This document shows, one piece after another, positions 22,901 through 33,360 of a stretch of 64,000 nt of DNA. The DNA lies in the NCBI GenBank assembly GCA_964023275.1, contig OZ029914.1:45702437-45766436 (forward strand), written 5' to 3'. The notes below the pieces were generated by a model. The model was not told where the DNA came from, did no database searches, and was given only the letters and a program-made list of their open reading frames with translations. The position numbers and the translations under genes were made by a program. Numbering within the stretch: the stretch's first letter is position 1; the number at the start of each line of letters is the position of its first letter. The stretch is from Norana najaformis (Eukaryota; Annelida; Clitellata; Crassiclitellata; Hormogastridae).

Positions 22901-22931
<31 letters not shown>

Positions 22932-25900
22932 TGTTAACCGTCAGCATACAGTATATAAATGCTTTTAGCTGATCATTTTTCGTGGCCACACAAATTTCTT
23001 ATTTGTCGTTAGTTACACGAGTGATTACGCAAAAAACTAATTACGGCTCTTCTGGTCATTGTAGTTGAAAATATAAAGACGAAAATGAATGAGTGTCACA
23101 AGAAATACGCATTCGAATTTCCTATGAGACTGCGATAACATTAGGCTCTAGCAATTCAAAATTTTCGCACGATATACTTGGAGCCATTGATAAATTCTTT
23201 TTGTGAGAGTCTTAGCTAACGGTGCTATATAAAAATTCACATATTCTTCATCATCCCCAGAAGCAGCACCAGTACTTGTTGTAGTACCAGCATATCAGTA
23301 ATTTTGCGCTTTTTTGGGCTAATGTTATATTCAAAGCAAGCCATTCCATATTTGGCTATTAGTGCAACTGTATATATATATAACATATATATATAACATA
23401 TATATATAACATATATATAACTTTACATAAATGTAATTAATAACATTGTCAAATGCCATATTTTATTAAAAAAATACTTATAGAGACTACGATGGGGGAG
23501 AGTACAATTGGGTTGTCCACGCAAACTTCACAAGGTGATTAAAGTATTTTCTATATTTTACGTACTTTTATCTATTTTTACATACTTTTATCTGACAGGA
23601 AAGTTGCCGTTCGAGTCTCAGTAATAGTATTTATTCGTAATCGTAAAGCCCGAGAATTCTACAGCGCCCAGAAAGCCAAGTCGCGGGAACCAGCTTATTG
23701 ACAGGCACTCAGTCATAACAAAATCGAAAGGTAGGAAGGTTTCGGTTCTATGTCAAGGCCAAAGAGGCAGGCAGGCAGTCATATGACTGCGATGGATGGC
23801 ATTTGGGATTGAACCGGATTCTGAGATAAAGGGAAGAGGAAGAATCAGGATATAATTTGCAGAGGAGGAATGTTGTCAGTTTTCAGTGAAAAAACCTGAG
23901 CAGAAATTGCAAGAGGAGAAGTGTTGGAAGAAGTTTTAAACAGATGAAGTGTTGAAGATTTATGTCTGACTTATAAGAGTTCCCTGAAGTTTAAAAATAT
24001 GTTCAAATCAAAGTCTCTGAAATCATGTTATTCAACATATATAGCTTATATGCTTTTATTGACGTTACTTTAGGTAGTTAGGAAAACGGATGTAGAAAGA
24101 GCAAATTTAAGTTTTCCTTACAGTACTAATCTTTCATCTTGCCAGGATTTTTCTAGGAGTTAGTGAAACTCAAACATACTTTACATTTATCTAGATGACT
24201 AAATGTACCTTTTCCAAAGTTGAAGTTGGGGAGGCACGCATTTCCTTTTCTTAGACACTCCAGCCAGCAATTGACGATTTACATTCTCGAAGGCTTGGAC
24301 ACGGGGGTCAGTGCATTGCCGAACTTGCCGTTTCTTCCCAGCTCTCGCCAGTACTAACTTCTAGTTATTAGTAACAGAGAAGCGCATGTGAACAAACAAT
24401 TTGCCCAGGTTTAGTTATACGGAGTTCCGTCAGGGGGATCGAATCCACAGTCGTTGGATTAGAGAGCCAGCGATCTAAACAAATAGAGCATAATGTCGCA
24501 CATCAAACCCTCATTAGTGGTAATTCAATTCTAGTGATGGATTAGGAATAAATCGGCTTGGGCCTTAAACCACTGGCGTTGATAAAAACGATTTAGGCTT
24601 CACTGCCTTATTGTGTTAAACTAAACCTTCATTTTTGTGACACTGAAACAAGTTTTGTAGAGTTGTTGTGTTTTCATAGACTGTGGTAGCACTTCATACT
24701 ACGGTCCGTCTGGAGTCATCAGTTCTCCCAACTACACCGGCTATTACTATGATAATCTCTACTGCGATTACTACATCTACGCTCCAGCTTCTAGTTCAAT
24801 TGCCATTATTTTCGAAGCGTTTAACACTGAAGAGTGCTGTGATTACGTGACGGTTAGTAGGCCTATTTTCGACAGTCTGTAATTTCTTGATCATTTTCTA
24901 CTTTTACATATTTGTATTTACAGTTGGTATTCTTACTCGTTGCTCTGTTTCCATATTTAGAAGTGTTGTGATGGCTTCTTGCTCAATCGAAATCCGGTAG
25001 AGCAGATGAAGCAGATGAAGCGATAACAGGTGGTCGCTTGTTTGTCGATACGACACAGGCAGGCCCATTAAATTAAGCAACATCGAGGGGTTTACTACAC
25101 AGATGGGTGGCCGACTGTGGATTACCACGCCACTTGGCGCCCACTTAGCACTCCATTGTTTAGTGTTCGGTAAATTAGTATCAAAGCATGTCGGAAAATT
25201 ACAAAGGTGACCTGTCGTTGGATTGCTGTCAGTTTGCGCCTTGACCTCGAGACCACTCCTTCTGTGGAACTCTACCATTCCGGGTATTTGACCTATCCTT
25301 GTTTTAGCAAAGTTGTTTGCTTATAAACACCAGGTTGCGGTGAATAGACTTTATAAACATGTTGAAACAGAATGAATTTTGAGTCCAGGCCAAAACGTCA
25401 TAAAACTCGTCGTGTCGTTACAGTCGTGTCATAGTGTTGAACGCAGAGATCTAATCTTTCAAATCTCGAACCGAACCTATGGCATAAAAGTTGTAGGAGT
25501 GTTGCAATAATAAGATTATAAAAACTAAAACATTAGAATGCGATACAAGGGCTAATTGGTTTTTCAATAATTTATTCTTTCATGATTTATTGTTATATTG
25601 CAATTAGCAGTTAACTTTCAATAATTTTATTTTGGCAATTGTGAGGGTAACTATGTCGATTTTTCTGGTTCATTTTAACCTTTTTCAGATTTATGAATAT
25701 TGTACAGTCAGGCGCTTTTCAAAAACACCAGCCTAAACAAAAATATGTTTCATTGTCAGCATCTGTCATTACATGTTGATTGTAATATATGTAAAATTAT
25801 CAACGATAAATTATTATTTATCGTTTACTCAATTCCAGGATCACTTGGCTTTCTGACAGCAAGTAAATCACATGTGTAGTACATTTAAGTCATTTGCTGA

Positions 25901-28900
25901 GCCTTCATTTTATTTATTTTTTGCAATAGATCAGCTGTCCGAAAAACTCGAGCTTTCCTTCAATGACATATTCTGGATATTCACTTCCTCAGCCAGTTTC
26001 GATTTCTTGGTGCAGTGAGGGAAAAGTCAACTTTCGCACCAACGGCTATATAGTCTCCACTGGTTTTAGCCTGGATTCTTACTCGTTGCTCTGTTGCCTT
26101 ATTCAAGAGAAATTCCTCAGAGGTTCTTCTGACCTGAAAACACAAATCCTCAATCAAACAGATTGTTTCTCAGGCACTTTCAGAAAAGAGGCAAAAACAG
26201 ACGAAGGAGCTTATGTCTTCGTAGGTTGCAAAGGCCAACTATTTCAGAATGATGGATCGATCACAGCGAAGTTTCTATGCTGCACCGGGAAGCACGAGAT
26301 AGCGAAACAACCTGGTCGCCAAGGGTAGCAAAGAGGTGGGAGCTACATCCAGAATGGGATGACAACTAAACAAATAGATGAAAACTTTCTGTTAAATAAT
26401 TTTATAATACGATAGAATTGTTTCTGCATTTATAGTATTCAGGAGCCGGCTACAAGGAATGGCGATGTGACACTGGAGGGTGAGATCAGTAAATGATGAA
26501 ATATTAAGAAGAGTATCAATGAACACTACCGAAGCAAACGAACAATCAAAAGCTAGTCATGTTTGTACAGTGTGAAATAGTCACTCCAAGCGGCTGTAGA
26601 ATTGATATTTGCACCTGGCTGCTTATTTAGCGCCTATTTAAAAGCCTCATACAGGTTCTCAAAGGGTTTATCAAATGCTTGGTCTATTCTTTCGTGTCGG
26701 TTTGATTAAACTAATTACTTAAACAATCTTTAGGTTGTGGTAACACAGTGTATACCGGATCACACGGATTCGTTTCATCTCCGAATTATCCCAGTAACCA
26801 CGGCAACAATCAGAACTGCTCTAACATCATCTGGGCCTCTCAACGAAGCTCATTTTCTATCTACTTTCGATACATGTATCTGGAGGGATGCTGCGATTTT
26901 GTCGAGGCAGGTGGTCTAAGTTTCTCGGGCGTTTCTCTTTAATATAGTGATCCGCATTTGATTCGTAAGAGTAAAGTCAACATTTCTTAAACGCTCCTCG
27001 ATAGCTAATCGCATGGCGCCAGATAATTCACAAGCGCTGCTTCAATTTGAAGTGCTTGTATAGAAATACAGTTGAAAGAACAAAATGCTGATGCCAGTAG
27101 AGGAGCTGATGCTGTGGTTTGTGTTTAGGTTTAGAGATTAGGGAAGACGGCGATTTGAATGGATCGGAGTAAGATATCTTGAAGAGATATGACTTTAATT
27201 TTGAAAGGAAAACCTGCGGAATGATAAATACTTTACTCTGCAGTCCCTCGTGTATGGAAGACGACGCGAAATTCGGATGTCCCTCGAACTGCCGGATATA
27301 CGCAGGACAGGCATTCGCCTCCTGCTGGCCGGTAGGTAATGAAACCATTCTGTGGCTGAGAGTCGGTGCCGCTGCAAAGACTCTCTTCGCTCTTCCTCTA
27401 CCGAATCCAAGATTTCCCGGCATGGACGGCGTGCGTAGGTCTGCAGGTCTGAGGCTTTAATGTCCAGCTGGAATCCTATCACCCCTCTTAAGGTGGACCA
27501 TAGAAGTCACCAAAGCTTATGATAATATACAAAAAAGCCGTCCGAAACGCAATAAATCCGTTGTGAATACGAACAATACCGAAACGCACACTCGGCAACA
27601 GTAAAAGTCCACCCTGCCAATATTATCAAGAATATATTTCCTTTAGACAGCATTATTCGTCATAAGGACATAAAGACTGATGTGGCAGCGGACATGCGCA
27701 GAATCAAAAATGTCATGCAAATCCCCAAAATTTCTCCGCGCCACACAAAAGCTGAATCGGGGCGACTAGCTTATTCACTGGTGTTATATGAAATCATGCC
27801 CACAAGAGACATGCTTTTTGGGTCAGTTTTGGTGCAAGACCAAGATTCCGGGTGATTGGGCCGAAGAATACATATCTTGTTGGTAAGCAAGATTGAAAGC
27901 GCCTGTGAAGGCGACGATGGTCGAAGGATGGTCCAGGATCGAATGGGGATAGGACAGTTTGAAGACACCACTGTGACACCTAAAGACTCGATTAATTACA
28001 CTATCAAGATAAGGTATACCTGCATCCAAAATATCACAAGCGTTTTTCCATTTGTTTATATTATTATTTTCATCCATATTGGAAATTAAACAATGCAGGC
28101 AATAAATCGATATCCGCTTAGTGATAGTTGACTGCATGCACTTGTGTAGTTCACCTACTGAAACAATGTGGAATTCAACTGTACCTGCAGTTGCCAAATA
28201 GGCAACTTCAACTAGCAGCATACATATGCAAAAGTAACCGCTACTTCATTTACCTACATCAAAACGTAGTTACTGTAGCGAAAAAGTGTACATTAGCGCT
28301 ACATAAAAGAAATGCCAGGTTTATGGTCACGCTTAAGTGAATTCAGGGCACGACTGAATGAATGATGTGTCTGAAAGGATTGGGCTTAAAAAGGGCTACC
28401 TGGTTTGACATACAGGCGAATCGAGAGAAGGGAAACGTTGCAGCGAACCCCATTAATTGCGCATTTGGTTAGAGTTGTAATGTGTTAGATTTGCTCACTT
28501 GCTATAGTTGAATTTAGTGTATAGTCTTGGCAGAGTAGCTGATTAAGGTTTAGATTAAGATTAATCGGCCAGCTATAGAATAGGTAGAGTTCTATTGTTA
28601 ATAAATTGGCCAGCATAAGTAAATATTTAGATGTTAGTTAGTTTAGATAGATATTTGGGGTGGTTTGACTGAGCGCTACAGAGCACGTCAGTTGTCCAAT
28701 TGGATTGATGCAGACGATGAATCGACAAAATTGGAAGAAACCGTTAAAACTCAAACAGCTGATTACCGTGGAAACCAGATCGGATGGCTGAGCGTTTGCC
28801 ACGTATACAGATCAGAGCAGACGAACTATGACGAACTATGACGGCGAATTAGTCGGTAGAATGGTGAAATTAAGGCAGTCTACTAAATGCTTGATTGTTG

Positions 28901-30828
28901 ATGACATTGCTGAAGAACGATTTGACAATATATGCGAATCTTTCAAACTAGAGCGAGCCAGATATCTAGATTAATCATACGTAAAGAACAGTTGCTTGAG
29001 TTATGTGCACTCAATTTGTGATCTAAATTGAAGCATGGCGCTTTTCAAGCAGCTGTGCTAATTAATATAGCATCTTTGTGCCATCAAGAGGTTCAAAGGT
29101 AATGGGGTTCGCTACAAATGTGTGCAGTTTAAAATGGCAGTAGTAAGATTTAAGAAGGAAATATTTATTTAGAAGTTTGGGCAGGAAAGATCCTGGCAGT
29201 CTATGTCGGGAGAAAAAAAGACTTTTCACGAACACACTGGTTTTCTATTTGTGACAGTTACGATTTTCAATAATAGTCCCTAAGTTCAGATTTGTGACTG
29301 GCGGAAGGGAAAAAAGAATCAGGATCAGGAGCTAAATGTGTGGGAAAGATGTATCTTTATGGTAGATACTCTGAACTAGTGGGAGAAACGATCCACGGGT
29401 AGAGTGAAATATGTATCATAAATCATAGGTAATCTGATTCAGTGAAGGAAATTCGCCTTTTCTCCCTGCAAAAGCCGCCCACTGTGTTAATCACCAATTT
29501 AAAAACTTGTTCCACATTTACATGTGAATTTTTTCTGTTCCTGTAATGTAGCTCAGGTGCCTAGACAACGCTGAGTACGGCTATCGTCGCTTTACTGGAA
29601 CCACTCTTCCACCTGCGCAATACATCCCCCGATGCACTCAAGTTCTCGTCTGGTTCCACACTGATGGCTCTGTAGTCTACCAGGGATTTAACCTCGAATA
29701 CTATGTCACTCCGGATCCAGGTGAGTGGAAGAGATGTTCTGTGAGCCATGTACGTGTAATTTCACGAAAGAAAACCTGCAATATGTAATGTAATGTAAAT
29801 CTCCGGAATTTCTCAGCGCCGCACAAAAGCTGCGTGAGGAAGACAAACTTATACACTGCGCTGTATCAAATCAAGTCCGCAAGAAATCGCTGTTATTGGG
29901 GGTTCAAGGAACTTGGAGGTTAATTACTGCTTTGCAAACAATCTATCAACAGAGAAAGGATGTTCTATTATTCTACTGTTTCGCATGCGTGCCAACGAAA
30001 AGAACCTTGGCCGATGTTGTTGCGCTGGGTATAACCTTCAGCGTATATGTGCTGGCGCATCAAAATCACAATATCTTTACTTTGTCTCAGTTTCTGTGCG
30101 AAATAGCAAGGTTTATGTTGAAGCCGATTTATCAGTTTTTGAACAAAATATGTGAAAATTGTAATTCAGAAACACCATGGATATTATTGCAAATGCATCG
30201 TTCCTGTGTTCACATACAAGAAGACTATTCTAGACATTATTTAGCATGATGTAGTTGGTTTAAAGTTTCAGTAGGAAATCTATCTAGTTTTTATAACAAT
30301 TCATCCGCTGTTCTTGAGTAATTCTGCTATGGAAAACTCGAATAACATATATGCTATAATTCTGGCGCTTCTGTGCTATGAATATTCTTTTACACAGACC
30401 TACGATATGCAGAGTTACGGTGCATATGTATGCATTACTTGGACATTCGATTTTGTGAAGTTCGAAATAGTGAATTCGTGTACGCTGTAAATTGAAAGAG
30501 TTTGACAGAAGCAGTCATCCGTCTTAATTGTAGTTAAGAACAATTTAGTTCGTGAGCAACTCGTCGTCTGATATCCTTGGAGCACTTTAAAGTACCATGC
30601 ATCCGAAGAAACGATGTGGGGTCTTCAGGAAGTCAACAGCTCGTAATGTTCGACGTAAGACGTTCCTGGAGAGCTCGCCTCTTGCAACCATTCAGCAACG
30701 TCGTTGTTGAATCCACTCTGATGGTCGTCGCAACAACTTCTAGAGAACAACTGTCAGCAGGTGTGGAAGGAGAATTTGCGTTTCGATTTAGATTCAGCCT
30801 GTCGGAGACTACAAGACATGAACTATAG
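19381..30828 (+). CDS. Gene B: secreted multi-CUB protein, mixed P2Q2/P1Q1 (gene model)
   Basis: Exons 19381-19492, 20223-20395, 21251-21416, 21824-22002, 22545-22713, 23484-23534, 24680-24852, 25930 onward. If the damaged exon at 25930 reads to its stop (26328), the protein has about 473 residues: signal peptide, P2, Q2, linker, and a P1 with an abnormal end. If a cryptic donor after 26122 is used, the intact Q1 exons 26734-26906 and 29552-29720 and the candidate last exon 30629-30828 can be joined in frame. Secreted; role unknown. Confidence 0.75.
20000..20175 (-). mobile_element. non-LTR RT fragment in intron 1 of gene B
   Basis: Decayed copy of the element at 35383-35694 (shared order: ggagaattcagacc, gtgtagctgattgc, gatagccagataa). 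Same position in genes C (37480-37665) and D (61440-61625), so it was inserted before the genes duplicated. Confidence 0.5.
20223..20395 (+). CDS. Gene B, pair 1, CUB P2 5'-half exon
   Basis: 173 nt after attacag, donor gttggt. Encodes GCGETSFYGPSGVISSPNYP, YCDYYIYASTGSSLSFIFKS and EECCDFVR. Phase 1 in, 0 out. Confidence 0.88.
21251..21416 (+). CDS. Gene B, pair 1, CUB P2 3'-half exon
   Basis: 166 nt after acgacag, donor gtaaag. Encodes ISCPTNSSFPSQEFSGHS, SIPWCSQGQVNLQSDYS and GFSLDYYVSTG. Confidence 0.88.
21824..22002 (+). CDS. Gene B, pair 1, CUB Q2 5'-half exon
   Basis: 179 nt after actgcag, donor gtataa. Encodes GCGNTVYSNSTGYVRSPNWP, NCSNIIWAPQ and SCCTCDWLE. Q2 has a third Cys in the CC-x-C motif that Q1 lacks. 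Confidence 0.88.
22191..22350 (+). mobile_element. tRNA-derived SINE relic after Q2 5' half
   Basis: Shows 'gtggtctaatcggcagcg' (A-box-like), a decayed B box, then 'aagttgtttg-cgacac'. Copies at the same position: 39641-39800, 50338-50500, 55115-55270, 63660-63815. Confidence 0.5.
22545..22713 (+). CDS. Gene B, pair 1, CUB Q2 3'-half exon
   Basis: 169 nt after gccgtag, donor gtagat. Encodes VSCLDNPNFGPYKYCG, TIYQCSQVLLWFHSDGS and GFDMDYTIFPD. Read-through would hit TAG within six bases. Confidence 0.87.
22790..22930. repeat. CATA microsatellite
   Basis: Imperfect (CATA)n after the Q2 3'-half exon. Confidence 0.85.
23370..23422. repeat. Short minisatellite, unit atatatataac
   Basis: Four near-perfect head-to-tail units of tatatatataaca type in the intron before linker 23484. 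Confidence 0.85.
23484..23534 (+). CDS. Gene B linker exon (Thr/Ser-rich)
   Basis: 51 nt after acttatag, donor gtgatt, phase 1 both sides; encodes ETTMGESTIGLSTQTSQ. Homologous to 256-306. Confidence 0.7.
23645..24040 (-). mobile_element. non-LTR retrotransposon 3'-end relic
   Basis: Same relic as 398-785 at the paralogous place; begins with the 'gaattctacagcgcccag' end signature. Confidence 0.5.
24419..24502 (-). mobile_element. tRNA-derived SINE relic
   Basis: Minus-strand tRNA-like segment with 'gattcgatcc'-type B box; same place as 1107-1196. Confidence 0.45.
24680..24852 (+). CDS. Gene B, pair 2, CUB P1 5'-half exon
   Basis: 173 nt after tttcatag, donor gttagt. Encodes DCGSTSYYGPSGVISSPNYT, YCDYYIYAPASSSIAIIFEA and EECCDYVT. 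Confidence 0.87.
25930..26328 (+). CDS. Gene B, pair 2, CUB P1 3'-half exon with rearranged end
   Basis: Starts normally after gcaatag (ISCPKNSSFPS, SISWCSEGKVNFRTN, GFSLD), but from about 26075 the expected YHISLG and gtgagg donor are replaced by sequence like the intron after P1 5' halves (compare 24926-24960). The frame runs on to TAG at 26326-26328. A weak donor after 26122 (agag|gttctt) would give phase 1 and rescue splicing to 26734. Either an early end or a lengthened domain. Confidence 0.65.
   Translation: MSCPKNSSFPSMTYSGYSLPQPVSISWCSEGKVNFRTNGYIVSTGFSLDSYSLLCCLIQEKFLRGSSDLKTQILNQTDCFSGTFRKEAKTDEGAYVFVGCKGQLFQNDGSITAKFLCCTGKHEIAKQPGRQG
26734..26906 (+). CDS. Gene B, pair 2, CUB Q1 5'-half exon (GC donor)
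   Basis: 173 nt after tctttag. Encodes GCGNTVYTGSHGFVSSPNYP, NCSNIIWASQ and GCCDFVE. Donor at 26907 reads gcaggt; in-frame joining to 29552 needs it. Frame intact although the upstream exon is damaged. Confidence 0.82.
27028..27423 (-). mobile_element. non-LTR retrotransposon ORF2 C-terminal relic
   Basis: Minus-strand frame includes AKRVFAAAPTLSHRMVSLPT and LSKLKSYLFKISY, the usual end of CR1/L2/Jockey-like ORF2 proteins. Partly shared with 3290-3384 plus 4262-4440 in gene A. Confidence 0.6.
28274..29256. mobile_element. Solo LTR of a retrotransposon, 983 bp
   Basis: Starts TGTAGCG and ends TGTGACA, giving TG...CA termini, flanked by the 5-bp repeat GTTAC (28269-28273 and 29257-29261). The gene A intron (about 5540) has a single GTTAC and no insert. 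A possible polyadenylation signal (aataaa) lies near 28600. No internal coding region, so a solo LTR left by recombination. Confidence 0.7.
29552..29720 (+). CDS. Gene B, pair 2, CUB Q1 3'-half exon
   Basis: 169 nt after aatgtag, donor gtgagt. Encodes LRCLDNAEYGYRRF, PPAQYIPRCTQVLVWFHTDG and GFNLEYYVTPD. Intact. Confidence 0.85.
30629..30828 (+). CDS. Candidate last exon of gene B
   Basis: After gtcttcag, 200 nt open in the phase-1 frame demanded by the preceding exon, ending in TAG. Encodes a basic tail with SQQLVMFDVRRSWRARL and FAFRFRFSLSE, loosely like the end strands of a CUB. The gene C copy (56170-56369) has exactly the same length and frame. The acceptor has a poor pyrimidine tract, and flanking noncoding DNA is equally conserved, so coding status is unproven. 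Confidence 0.42.
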
Positions 30829-31529
30829 ATTACAGATTGATAAAATGAGTTTTGCATGTTGCATGTTCTTATCATTCACATAGTTAATAATTAATTAAAA
30901 GTCAATGTAGTTCATCAACAGACATTTGCTGACGATAGAATAGGTGAACGGCTAGGTTATTATACTTCTGTGGATTATTATACTTCTGTGGATTATAGTT
31001 AAGTGTAAAAGATATATACTGTCGACATTTCTTTCTTAGGCCAGAGTATCCATTGGTCGCTGCTAAGATCTGACGTTATTGTACTTTATTCTGCTTCAAC
31101 TATAAATGTTTAAGAGATATTTAGCTTATCTGTTTAATCGGTTTTAGAACAGCATAATATGTGAAGTAATTATGCATATATATATCTTCAATCTGTGTAT
31201 TTGTAACACCTACTACGTTTAATGATATAACTGATCTCCATCTCATAAAATTTTGTTAGAAATTACTCAATTTTTGAGGTTTGCATTTACGTTTAAGTAG
31301 TACTCTGGAATTCTATTTTGTTGGCTGTTTGCGATCACAAATATTATTCCTGTTATCTAGCACAGTATCTAGTCAGAGATTTGATACTCGCTGACAAAAC
31401 TTTGACTTTTATTTTCAACTTGTTAATTGCGTATGTATCCAAACTGATTTAATTTTGTGATGTTTCTCTGATTACGGCATCCTCTTTATTTATGTAACTG
31501 AGTCCACTTATAAATCGATCCCTATATTA

Positions 31530-31640
31530 ATTTTCTTCCTTCTTCTATTTCTTCCTGTCTTCATATGTTCATTCCTTTCATTCTTCCGGCCATCTTTCTT
31601 TCGTTCCTTGTTCAGATCCATTTCTTCTTTTCCTTTTCCT
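31530..31640. repeat. TTCC repeat, spacer module copy 1
   Basis: Pyrimidine-rich block leading the conserved 'ggcggtgtacaagccaagtc' sequence. Confidence 0.65.
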
Positions 31641-33224
31641 TCTTTCCTTACTGATGTAGGCGGTGTACAAGCCAAGTCTTAACATGTGATACTTCGTCTC
31701 TTGCAGGACATCATCGTATCTTGCACCTTCACTTTGGGTACTTTCTGTTTCTAGCACTTTTGACTCTGGTACCTTCATTTACTATGAGTGTGATCTTCAA
31801 CTTTATCATAACAACTGAAACACTTCTCTTGTAATCTGACACATGTTCCGAGTGGTTTGTTTTTACAATGAGTATCGTCTTCAATGGGCCATTCACAACC
31901 GAACTAGAAACGACCCTTGACTCCAAAAATCATTCATCCGCGTCTTCGAGGAAGACGGTTTTGATCCTTGATGTGTGGAGTGTGGCATGAGACCTCGCAT
32001 GAAACCTTGTGCGGCGTTTGGAACCTCCTATGGAAGCCCATTCGGACCAGCTCGTTTCACTTTGATCATGTCCTTCAAATCTGCAACTGAACTTCTACTG
32101 GTACGTTGACATGGCGGGCTGTTCGGGCAAACATTATAGGATATACAAAAAGATTTACGATGCACTTGTGTTAAGCGCCTCTACAAAATCTTCTCACAAA
32201 CTTGGCCCCGAGTTTTGAGGGATCATTCGCCTGAATCGCCAGAACGACCACCCTTTTCACCTCCAAACCTGCGTTTATACTCGCATACCGACAAGGCTTA
32301 GGTGATCGAGGTTTGGTCCATGAATATTCACTCATTCAAGCTCAAAGCGAAGTCATTATACTACGTCAGTTACGTTTCATTACAAGACTTTACTTCAGTT
32401 TTCTTCGCATTACTATAGATCATTAGCATTTAAAACGTCTGAAATTATTTATTGTAACATATAAATTTTGTGTATTGTTTTTGTAGGATCAAAATCAAAT
32501 ATTGAGTCTTAGAGGCGACGATACGGACAGACTGAGTTAACAAAACACACACAGATGCAAATGCACACACTGTCATACACACAAACATGTTATGTCTGCA
32601 TTTCGTATCATTCTTTCGTAATCGGAACGTGTCCATCCATCTTCACGAAAATGTTAACTGCAGTATTTGAATAACGTTGAAGAATTTCATAAAATCATCA
32701 CCAAGTCAACTCTCAACATATAATCTCCATCGTGATGTCAAATTTCTGTTTCAAAATATAGCAACCTTTGCGACATTTAATTTACTGTACACTTAATGTC
32801 TTGCTACAAATAATCTCTTGTGATACGTAAGCTATAGCAAAACGTTTTTACGTTTCATTTAATCTCCATTTTATCTCTTGCTACGTAGAATCAATGTTGC
32901 TGTATTTAGTAACCGTTGTTACGTTTAACATTTGCGCATTTAACATTTACACGCAATCTTTTATTTTCGTAAATATTTCATTTTAGGAGGAAATCCGTAT
33001 AACTGAGATTTAGCTATCACCAAAGAATATGTAAACATTTAATTTATATAACTAAGAAGCAGTTATAATACAAGTGAAAAGAGCCGATATAGCCACCTCA
33101 AAAGAGCTGGTATGGCCATCAAAAGCACCAACATGCATGCTTCAAAACAGCCGGTTTGATCATCCCTATTACAGTAGGATCTTTATTTTACCGTTGCCAC
33201 TTATGAATTGAAAACTAAATTTAT

Positions 33225-33360
33225 TTCCTTACTTCTTCCCTTCCTTCTTCTCTTCCTATGTTACTTTCTTCCATTTTCCGGCCATCCTCCTTTTATTCCT
33301 TACTTAGATCCTTGCTTCCTTCTTTCTTTCCTCTGGTCTTTTCTTTTCCCTTCATTCTTT
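33225..33360. repeat. TTCC repeat, spacer module copy 2
   Basis: Second copy within the same spacer. Downstream, 33540-33860 is closer to the A/B spacer (15380-15690) than to the neighbouring copy at 31870-32180. Confidence 0.65.

Noticed and set aside
30597-30710. Short ATG frame with a Lys/Arg-rich peptide, also at 56139
   Set aside because: Only 37 codons, starts within the proposed acceptor region and is not in the phase required by the gene.
30633-30875. Minus-strand 80-codon frame, conserved at 56174-56416
   Set aside because: Conservation is no higher than in surrounding noncoding DNA; no start context or domain, and antisense to the candidate last exon.
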